Part shown: one piece after another, positions 26,581-31,758 of the stretch | Numbering within the stretch: position 1 is the first letter of the stretch | Layout of the letters: every line of letters begins with the position of its first letter | IMG/VR virus record: IMGVR_UViG_3300042556_001197 | Location: 1-31,758 of that record | DNA length: 31,758 bases | From: a virus | Direction: 5' to 3' (one strand) | Position numbers and translations under genes: made by a program | Notes under the pieces: generated by a model | The model's database searches: none | The model's input: the letters and a program-made list of their open reading frames with translations, nothing else | Told to the model about the DNA's origin: nothing

Positions 26581-26917
26581 CGTTGCCGCTTTCCGCGCCG
26601 ATTGGCTGACGCACATGCCGATGAGGGCACTGTGCGAGCGGTGGACCATTTCCCGCGACCAAGTCATCAGGCTAAAGCACGTCTGGCATTTGCCGCCCCG
26701 GCACGACAGGCGACTACGGGCCAAGCCGGTGCGACAGCGTGACCCGACGCCCCGCGAGATCGAGCAGACCAAGAAAGAGATCCAGGCGACGTGGAGCGAG
26801 GAAGTACGCGAGGACCGCCGCGTAATCAAAAGCCAGCCCGTGACGCTCAAGCGTATCGAAATGACAGACGAAGCCTTGGACGCGTTCGAGGACCAGGCCG
26901 GCGAGGTGCAGTGGTGA
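26555..26917 (+). CDS. GcrA-like HTH protein B
   Basis: The product has 120 residues, with its start inside the last 26 bases of the glycosyltransferase. Residues 10-46, VAAFRADWLTHMPMRALCERWTISRDQVIRLKHVWHLPP, resemble the GcrA-type HTH. The next block, RDPTPREIEQTKKEIQATWSEEVREDR, matches the hinge of protein A at 22144. Later residues, RVIKSQPVTLKRIEMTDEALDAFEDQ, form a helical tail. It is likely to bind DNA. The start is not fully certain because the N-terminus has no good ribosome site. Confidence 0.62.
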   Translation: MKGCTATISVAAFRADWLTHMPMRALCERWTISRDQVIRLKHVWHLPPRHDRRLRAKPVRQRDPTPREIEQTKKEIQATWSEEVREDRRVIKSQPVTLKRIEMTDEALDAFEDQAGEVQW

Positions 26918-27180
26918 GCGGCAACGATCACGTACACCGGCGGATCGTCGTGGAGTACGGCCAGCTGTACGCCTACTGCTACATGACTGACGCCAACGGC
27001 AAGGTGCTCGAAGAGGAGACGTTCAAGCAGCCGTTACGGCTCGACAAGCGGGACATCGCAGACGAGGCGGATGACTGCTACCGCTCGGCGTGGGATTGGC
27101 TGAACGACACCGTAAACGTGACGCCGCTGCAAGGCACCGACAACGACGAGGCAGAATCGGGTGAGGAGGACACGCCGTGA
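26914..27180 (+). CDS. small acidic protein, unknown
   Basis: The product has 88 residues, with a GTG start overlapping the previous stop and GAGGTG upstream. It begins SGNDHVHRRIVVEYGQLYAYCYMTDANGKVLEEETFKQPLRLDKRDIADEADDCYRSAWDWLNDTV and ends in a very acidic tail, DNDEAESGEEDTP. The strand-rich first half and acidic tail may mimic DNA, but this is speculation. The next gene begins on its stop. Confidence 0.55.
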   Translation: MSGNDHVHRRIVVEYGQLYAYCYMTDANGKVLEEETFKQPLRLDKRDIADEADDCYRSAWDWLNDTVNVTPLQGTDNDEAESGEEDTP

Positions 27181-27476
27181 ACTACGAAGCCACACCCGCC
27201 GAGCTCGACAAGTACGGATCGAACCTCAACATCTGGCAGCAGATTCAACTGCTCTCGGCCTGGTCGCCGCTGATCGGCTACGGCCAGCGGCTCGTCAACG
27301 AGATCGACCCGTACAAGAAGAGCATCATCGTCGGTGAGGCGTGCGAGTGGCTCGCGGCCAAGACGAAGAGCGTGGCCGACGATCAACTTGTGCGGCTGCT
27401 GTCGGACCTGCTGCGGACCAAGGAAGGCGAAGCGCTGGTGCGGTTCCTTGTGCTCCAAGTCGAGGGCCGCAAGTGA
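27177..27476 (+). CDS. small helical protein, unknown
   Basis: The product has 99 residues and a GTG start coupled to the previous gene (GTGA). It is helical: NIWQQIQLLSAWSPLIGYGQRLVNEIDPYKKSIIVGEACEWLAAKTKSVADDQLVRLLSDLLRTKEGEALVRFLVLQVEG. I recall such sequences in planctomycete-type prophages, without a known role. No membrane helix or catalytic motif is evident. The next gene starts on its stop codon. Confidence 0.58.
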   Translation: MNYEATPAELDKYGSNLNIWQQIQLLSAWSPLIGYGQRLVNEIDPYKKSIIVGEACEWLAAKTKSVADDQLVRLLSDLLRTKEGEALVRFLVLQVEGRK

Positions 27477-28081
27477 ATGCTGACTTGGCATTTCGTGCCG
27501 TCGCCGTCGCTCTGGCGGTGGTTTTGGCGTTGGCTCCGCACCGGCAGCAGATCGCCGACGCGGCGGGCCGGCTGTACGCCGCCGGCAAGTCCCGCTCCGG
27601 GTTGATCGGCCGCTTTGCCGCCATCGCCCTACTGATCGCCGCCGCGTGGGGAAAGGTGCCGCTGCCGCAGCTGCCTGCCAGCCCCGTGGCTCCCGTGACC
27701 GTCGAGACACCGAGTGCCGAGATGCAGACGTTGGTGCAGCCGATTGCCGATGCCCTTCGTGGTGCCTCGCCCGTGGACCGTGCCTTGTGGGCCGAGGTCT
27801 GGACGAAAGCGGCGACGGTAGCGGCCGGAGACGCGGTCACGACCGAGGTGGTGTTCACGGACACTCGCTCGCTGCGGGCGTTCACCGCTCTCGCCGTGGA
27901 CATCGCGTGGCGCCGCATCGGGCAGCATGTGCCGGGCGGTAACGAGCCGCTACGGGCCGCCGTGGAGGCCGCCTACGCGGTCGCTGTGGGCAAGGACGTG
28001 GTTCCGGTCACGGCTGACCTCCGAGCCCGCTACGTGGCGTTCTGTCGTGCCGTGGCGTGGGCCGGCGTCGGGAGGGGCTGA
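27473..28081 (+). CDS. membrane protein upstream of the papain-like protease
   Basis: The product has 202 residues, with a GTG start overlapping the previous stop (GTGA). Two hydrophobic segments lie at residues 5-22 (LAFRAVAVALAVVLALAP) and 45-62 (LIGRFAAIALLIAAAWG), followed by a soluble domain rich in Ala and Val: RSLRAFTALAVDIAWRRIGQHV and so on. Orientation could place the soluble domain outside. It may work with the downstream protease or belong to the lysis set. No family is recognised. Confidence 0.6.
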   Translation: MNADLAFRAVAVALAVVLALAPHRQQIADAAGRLYAAGKSRSGLIGRFAAIALLIAAAWGKVPLPQLPASPVAPVTVETPSAEMQTLVQPIADALRGASPVDRALWAEVWTKAATVAAGDAVTTEVVFTDTRSLRAFTALAVDIAWRRIGQHVPGGNEPLRAAVEAAYAVAVGKDVVPVTADLRARYVAFCRAVAWAGVGRG

Positions 28082-28084
28082 CGC

Positions 28085-29008
28085 ATGGCCGAGCATGGAA
28101 TGGGCTACGTGCCCGATCCCGAGGGCGCCGAGGCGTTCGTGGCAACGCTGCCGCACCCGACGCTCTCGACGGCCGGGCCTGACCTGCAGGCCGCCAACCA
28201 AGACGTGCTTCTGTACCCGGCCCTGCTGGCGTGCTCGCCGGGCTGGCGTCGCGGCTCGCAGGGCAACGTCGGTTCGTGCGTGGGCTGGGGCGCGAGCCTG
28301 GCGGTTGACGTGCTGGCTGCGTGCGACATCCACTGGCGGAAAGATGCGGAGACGTGGGCTGGCCGCACGATCGAGGCGAGCCTGTACGGATTCAGCCGAG
28401 TGGAAGCCCGCGGCCAGCGGTCGAACACGGGCGGCGACGGGTCCACGGGCTTTCACGCTGCCAAGGCCATCCGTGACTTCGGCTGCCTGCACTACGGCGT
28501 GGACTACGGCGGCACGATCATCCGCGAGGAAGGAAAGCAACAGAGGGATCGTGACTGGGGCCGCAACGGCGTGCCCAACGTGCTCGAGCCGTTCGCGAAG
28601 GAGCGACGGTGCAGCGAAACGACGCTGGCCACGTCATTTCGAGAGGCGGCTGCCGCGATCAGCAACGGCTACCCGGTCGTTGTGTGCAGCGGCCAGGGCT
28701 TCAGTATGACGCGGGATGCAGACGGCTTTTGCAAGGCCGGCGGCGTCTGGTGGCATTGCATGTGCCTGATCGGCGTCCGATTCGGCAAGCGGCCCGGCCT
28801 GCTCTGTGCTAACTCGTGGGGCGACTCCAATACCACGGGAAAGCACTTTCCTGCCGACATGCCCGAAGCGGTGCGCAACTGCTCATTCTACATTGACGCT
28901 GACGTGTGTGACCGGATGCTGTCGGGCCGTGATTCCTACGTCTACGCCGGCTACAGCGGCTTCAAGCCGACGCAGATGCCCGACAACTGGCTGCGGGGGA
29001 TTCTGTGA
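28085..29008 (+). CDS. papain-like cysteine protease (C1A-type)
   Basis: The product has 307 residues, behind GGGAGGGG. The active site of papain-fold proteases is visible: SQGNVGSCVGWGA (Q59 for the oxyanion hole, catalytic C65), GVWWHCMCLIGVR (catalytic H224) and LLCANSWGDS (N243 in the NSWG motif). Order and spacing agree with family C1A. No classical signal peptide is present, so a holin or other route would be needed for export. It precedes a lipoprotein and holin-like genes. It may act as a lysin on protein envelope layers, or process virion proteins. Confidence 0.82.
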   Translation: MAEHGMGYVPDPEGAEAFVATLPHPTLSTAGPDLQAANQDVLLYPALLACSPGWRRGSQGNVGSCVGWGASLAVDVLAACDIHWRKDAETWAGRTIEASLYGFSRVEARGQRSNTGGDGSTGFHAAKAIRDFGCLHYGVDYGGTIIREEGKQQRDRDWGRNGVPNVLEPFAKERRCSETTLATSFREAAAAISNGYPVVVCSGQGFSMTRDADGFCKAGGVWWHCMCLIGVRFGKRPGLLCANSWGDSNTTGKHFPADMPEAVRNCSFYIDADVCDRMLSGRDSYVYAGYSGFKPTQMPDNWLRGIL

Positions 29009-29295
29009 TGCGATTCCTGGTCGCACTCCTGGTCGTGACCGCCGGCTGCGTTGCCACGCTGCCGAGCGACCACGGCATCACGGCAGACATCGCGTGCGAG
29101 ACCTCGCGGATGGTCGTGCAGATGCGGCAGCAGATCCCGCCGACGCCTACGCCGCCCAGCGACGGCAAATGCCAGAACTGCGACGGGCGTGGCTACGTCG
29201 GTGATGGCACGGTCAAGGTGACTTGCCAGCCATGCGGCGGCACGGGCCGCGAGCCACAGAGCGTATGCGTGGAGGGCTGCCGTGACGCTCGCTGA
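29008..29295 (+). CDS. putative lipoprotein with DnaJ-type zinc motif
   Basis: The product has 95 residues from the ATG at 29008, overlapping the protease stop. MRFLVALLVVTAGC is a signal peptide with lipobox ending at C14, so it is probably a lipoprotein. The C-terminal half has CQNCDGRGYVGDGTVKVTCQPCGGTGREP, two CxxCxGxG repeats like the DnaJ zinc centre. In this position it could be a spanin-like or envelope-associated protein, but no i-spanin partner is clear. The stop overlaps the next start by 14 bases. Confidence 0.62.
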   Translation: MRFLVALLVVTAGCVATLPSDHGITADIACETSRMVVQMRQQIPPTPTPPSDGKCQNCDGRGYVGDGTVKVTCQPCGGTGREPQSVCVEGCRDAR

Positions 29296-29635
29296 CCTGC
29301 AATCGCACGTCTACCACGAACTCCCAGTGCTGCAACGCACCGTAACAGGGCGTCGCATTGTGTATCGGCTCGTTGCATCCGCCGTGCGGCACTGGCCCGG
29401 CATGGTGCTGCGGCAATGCGACGCCGGCGAGGCCAACGTAGTGGGCGTGCATTTTGGGCGTCAGCTCGAACGGATCGCCCGCCGCGAATACGGCATGGGC
29501 ATCATCCTCACGCTGGTGCTGTCTGCCCTCATCTCCGAGGTGGTGAAGATCCTGCTGCGCTGGTGGATGGAGCGGCAGGAAAACCAGACCGCGATGTATG
29601 CCATGACGCACAGCATGCGAGGCAGCCATGACTGA
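29282..29635 (+). CDS. small membrane protein, lysis-region
   Basis: The product has 117 residues, GTG start at 29282 inside the end of the lipoprotein gene. The N-terminal 70 residues are soluble (TVTGRRIVYRLVASAVRHWPGMVLRQCDAGEANVVGVHFGRQLERI). A strong membrane helix, MGIILTLVLSALISEVVKILLRWWM, follows, then a short polar tail. The topology fits a holin or an inner-membrane partner. It overlaps the next gene by eight bases. Confidence 0.58.
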   Translation: MTLADLQSHVYHELPVLQRTVTGRRIVYRLVASAVRHWPGMVLRQCDAGEANVVGVHFGRQLERIARREYGMGIILTLVLSALISEVVKILLRWWMERQENQTAMYAMTHSMRGSHD

Positions 29636-29852
29636 CGCCGCGAAAGACACCATGTTCGGCATCATGGAGCGATGGGGCTTTCCGGTGTTGGTTGCCGTTG
29701 CCGCTGGCTGGATTCTTCGGAATGACGTGTTGCTGCCTCTGGTAGAAGAACATCGTGCGTTCGTAAAAGAGCTGGGCGAGACGCAACGCGAGATTGGCAA
29801 GGCGATCGGCGAGCAAACGCGGCTGCTATATGCGTTACAGCCGAAGGAGTGA
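29628..29852 (+). CDS. holin-like protein (BhlA/UviB-type topology)
   Basis: The product has 74 residues. One membrane helix (FPVLVAVAAGWILRNDVLLPLV, residues 18-39) is followed by a long coiled coil, EEHRAFVKELGETQREIGKAIGEQTRLLYAL. The length and topology match the BhlA/UviB group of small holin-like proteins. The position within a protease and lipoprotein cluster supports lysis. No experimental information is available from the sequence. Confidence 0.65.
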   Translation: MTDAAKDTMFGIMERWGFPVLVAVAAGWILRNDVLLPLVEEHRAFVKELGETQREIGKAIGEQTRLLYALQPKE

Positions 29853-29855
29853 GCC

Positions 29856-29918
29856 ATGGAACACACGCTGCTGATCCTGCTGATCGTCGCGGTATTTGTG
29901 CTGGCAGTGAGAAGGTAA
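29856..29918 (+). CDS. membrane micropeptide (20 aa)
   Basis: A strong AAGGAG ribosome site at 29844-29849 precedes ATG 29856. The product is EHTLLILLIVAVFVLAVRR, one hydrophobic helix with positive end. It lies three bases after the holin-like stop and four before the adhesin start. The spacing and ribosome site make translation plausible; the tiny size is the main doubt. Confidence 0.45.
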   Translation: MEHTLLILLIVAVFVLAVRR

Positions 29919-29922
29919 CCAA

Positions 29923-30702
29923 ATGGCGATGAACAACCGGCTGCTGCGGCCACGGGCCAGCGGATTCGACCCGCGCACCATCCCGAATCTGGGCATGTGG
30001 CTGGACGCGAGCAACGGCGGCAGCCTGACGCTCAACGGGAACACCGTCAGCGAGTGGCGCGACCTGTCGGGCAACGGGCGGCATGTCGCGCAGGACACCG
30101 CCGCGTCGCAGCCGAATGCGGTGAACCGCACACAGAACGGCCGGCGCGTCCTCGACTACACGGGCGGCCAAGAGATGCTTGGCAACGCCGCGACGCTGGG
30201 GCTTCTGCGAAACGTGAGCGGGGCGACGATCATCGCGGCCGTCAAATGGGACGCGCTGTCCACGATTTCGCTCGGCTATACGGCCGTAATCTTTTCGTCT
30301 GGAGCCAATTCCACGCAGGCCCGCGCGGCTCTCGCCTCTGTTGCTCCGGTAGTGAACAGTTTGTCGGTTGGCGGTCGCCGACTTGACGCCAATACATTCG
30401 CCCGGGCAGACGGCACAGGGACGACTAATCCGAGGATCGCGTCGGCCGTGTGCGACTACGCCAACTCGGACGCATTCATCTACGCCGACGGTTCTCTCGC
30501 CGGCAGCAACACGTCGTTCCAGACCACCGGCAACACGTCCGACACCGATAGCCTGGCCGTCTCTGTCGGCGGCGGCAACGGCGCGAACCTGCTGGACGGC
30601 TGGATCGGCGAGGTACTGGTGTGGCCCCGCGTGCTCACCGACGCCCAGCGGTTGCAGGTTGAGCGGTACCTCGGGCGCAAGTGGGGCATCACCGTTGCAT
30701 GA
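29923..30702 (+). CDS. LamG/concanavalin-like adhesin (tail fibre/tip candidate)
   Basis: The product has 259 residues. The pattern NLGMWLDASNGGSLTLNGNTVSEWRDLSGNGRHVAQ, then RRVLDYTGGQEMLGN, and late LDGWIGEVLVWPRVLTDAQRLQVERYLGRKWGI is that of LamG or concanavalin A-like lectin domains found in phage tail proteins and planctomycete secreted proteins. These usually bind carbohydrate. It has no signal peptide. It is probably part of the receptor-binding apparatus, although it lies away from the main tail cluster. The next gene overlaps its stop. Confidence 0.75.
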   Translation: MAMNNRLLRPRASGFDPRTIPNLGMWLDASNGGSLTLNGNTVSEWRDLSGNGRHVAQDTAASQPNAVNRTQNGRRVLDYTGGQEMLGNAATLGLLRNVSGATIIAAVKWDALSTISLGYTAVIFSSGANSTQARAALASVAPVVNSLSVGGRRLDANTFARADGTGTTNPRIASAVCDYANSDAFIYADGSLAGSNTSFQTTGNTSDTDSLAVSVGGGNGANLLDGWIGEVLVWPRVLTDAQRLQVERYLGRKWGITVA

Positions 30703-30977
30703 GATACTTCCGCTCCACGCCCGCAGTGTACGCAAGCATCTGCGCCCAGTTGGACGCGGCTTACGGGTACCCGAACGCGCAGACGAAGACCGCGCGGACG
30801 CTGCCGCTGGTGGCGGACCTGCCGAGCGACGATCAGGGGCGCGTGTACCTACGCATTTCGGCAGAGTATTGCGCCTACAACCTGCCAAGCGAAATGCTCC
30901 CGCAACTCATTACCAGCGGTGCCGTTGAGGAGATCACCGCCGAGCAGTACGCGGCGACGCTGCCGCCAGGCGACTGA
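30699..30977 (+). CDS. small virion-region protein, unknown
   Basis: The product has 92 residues, with start overlapping the adhesin stop (ATGA). It begins RYFRSTPAVYASICAQLDAAYGYPNAQTKTARTLPLVADLPSDDQGRVYLRISAEYCAYNLPSEMLPQLITSGAVEEITAEQYAATLPPGD. It has mixed alpha/beta pattern. I recall similar ORFs next to adhesins in planctomycete-type phages; the role is unknown. An accessory to adhesin assembly is a guess from the tight overlap. The 88-base gap downstream has a weak TCGGG/CCCGA hairpin (31032-31046) and a ribosome site. Confidence 0.58.
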   Translation: MRYFRSTPAVYASICAQLDAAYGYPNAQTKTARTLPLVADLPSDDQGRVYLRISAEYCAYNLPSEMLPQLITSGAVEEITAEQYAATLPPGD

Positions 30978-31065
30978 CCGCAAACTGCACGATACGCCCC
31001 GCCACCGCGTAGGCTGGACGTAGGCCACGATTCGGGCACGACCCGAGCCATACCAGGAGATGACG

Positions 31066-31422
31066 ATGAGCGACTCGATCATCACGCGTAAATCCCGCGA
31101 CCTCGACATCACCCTGCACACGGCCACGAGCCTGGCCACCACGCTCGATATGCGTGACGTTGCCGGGGCTGTGCTCTCCATTGGCACGATCTCCACCAAC
31201 GCCAGCACGCTGCAGATGTGGGTGAGCCCATCGAGCACCGGCACCTTCCGCCGGCTATTCAAGACGGACGGCAGCGTCTGTGACCTTACCCTGTCGGCCT
31301 CAAGCACGGACGGGCGAGCCTACTCGCTGCCCGACGAAGTGTTCGGTGCCGAGTTCCTGAAGATCGTCTCGTCCACGACGAACAGCACCGGCACCACCGG
31401 TGTGGTGATGTTCAAGAGCTGA
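31066..31422 (+). CDS. small beta-rich virion-like protein
   Basis: The product has 118 residues. ATG 31066 is chosen because AGGAG (31055-31059) lies six bases before it; the ATG at 31060 abuts the site. The sequence is beta-rich: LDITLHTATSLATTLDMRDVAGAVLSIGTISTNASTLQMWVSPSSTGTFRRLF, then SLPDEVFGAEFLKIVSSTTNSTGTTGVVMFKS. It resembles small head-decoration or tail-tip beta-sandwich proteins. The HNH gene starts on its last base. Its role is unknown. Confidence 0.58.
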   Translation: MSDSIITRKSRDLDITLHTATSLATTLDMRDVAGAVLSIGTISTNASTLQMWVSPSSTGTFRRLFKTDGSVCDLTLSASSTDGRAYSLPDEVFGAEFLKIVSSTTNSTGTTGVVMFKS

Positions 31423-31758
31423 TGCCGCAACGGATCCCAACCCACAAGCCGCTCAGGCTGCGTACCGCCGCAAGGCGTGACGAGAGCGGACGGCCTAACG
31501 CGGCGGCGCGTGGGTATTGCGGCAAGGCACACAGGCGGTGGCGTCAGGCGGTCCTGACGCGGGATGGGTTCGCGTGCGTGGATTGCGGACGCATCGACCA
31601 GGCGAACCATGCCGACCACGTCGTGCCAATCGCTCAAGGCGGCGAGCGGTATGACATGAGCAACGGTGCGTGCCGCTGCTCGGCGTGCCACGCACGCAAG
31701 ACGATGCGTGAGCGTGGCGAAGTGTTGCAAAATGCAACAAACCGGGGGCGGTCGGCAT
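31422..31758 (+). CDS. HNH endonuclease (3' truncated by window edge)
   Basis: The frame is open to the right edge, with 112 residues visible. WRQAVLTRDGFACVDCGRIDQANHADHVVPIAQGGERYDMSNGACRCSACHARKT is a classic HNH domain with CVDC and CSAC zinc pairs around the DHVVPIAQGG core. The ATG shares its A with the previous stop. HNH proteins encoded next to terminase genes aid DNA packaging in many phages. The small terminase gene is therefore expected just beyond the right edge. Confidence 0.88.
   Translation, partial: MPQRIPTHKPLRLRTAARRDESGRPNAAARGYCGKAHRRWRQAVLTRDGFACVDCGRIDQANHADHVVPIAQGGERYDMSNGACRCSACHARKTMRERGEVLQNATNRGRSA

Overview
The window is about 31.8 kb of GC-rich sequence carrying most of a temperate, HK97-type tailed bacteriophage (siphovirus-like Caudoviricetes). 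It opens inside a prohead protease gene and closes inside an HNH endonuclease gene that faces the usual terminase position. Terminase and portal are missing, so the window is probably a cut circular or permuted genome lacking only a few kb between its ends. The host cannot be proven from the sequence. Several small proteins resemble, from memory, those of phages and prophages of Planctomycetes, which makes a planctomycete-like host the best guess. Almost every gene is on the + strand, commonly with ATGA/GTGA overlaps and GGAGG or GAAAGGA ribosome binding sites. The integrase is the one clear minus-strand gene.

Layout. (1) 1-14061, head and tail: protease, small zinc-ribbon protein, major capsid protein followed by a hairpin, a glycosyltransferase-like gene, head-tail connector, head closure, gp10-like and tail completion proteins, two tandem tail-tube-like proteins, two tail assembly chaperone-like ORFs, tape measure, four or five tail or tip proteins including a Cys-rich one, then a small metallopeptidase-like protein, a metallophosphoesterase and a DUF1599-like protein. 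(2) 14061-15700, lysogeny: a long hairpin, convergent tyrosine integrase, divergent promoters with palindromes, and an excisionase-like HTH gene that may be translated leaderless. (3) 15700-22676, early genes and replication: small zinc or unknown proteins, RecT-type annealing protein, a GIY-YIG domain protein, a replication initiator with a candidate internal origin, a LexA-like DNA-binding domain without protease, and a phage-encoded DNA polymerase sliding clamp. (4) 22677-24500: a run of small ORFs, most of them followed at the stop codon by a repeated, covarying stem-loop with the architecture of an integron attC site but not its canonical core sequence. This is the most unusual part of the window. 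(5) 24500-27480: RuvC-like resolvase, methyltransferase, second glycosyltransferase, GcrA-like HTH protein and unknowns. (6) 27473-31758: membrane protein, papain-like cysteine protease, lipoprotein with a DnaJ-type zinc motif, holin-like membrane proteins, LamG-like adhesin, small virion proteins, and the truncated HNH gene.

How it fits together. Integrase, excisionase-like protein and the paired promoters form the lysogeny switch. Initiator, sliding clamp, RecT and RuvC-like resolvase form a recombination-linked replication module that must borrow host polymerase and helicase. The papain-like protease beside holin-like proteins suggests an unusual lysis cassette, since no lysozyme, amidase or other peptidoglycan hydrolase was recognised. 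The two glycosyltransferases, one directly behind the capsid gene, suggest decoration of virion or cell surface.
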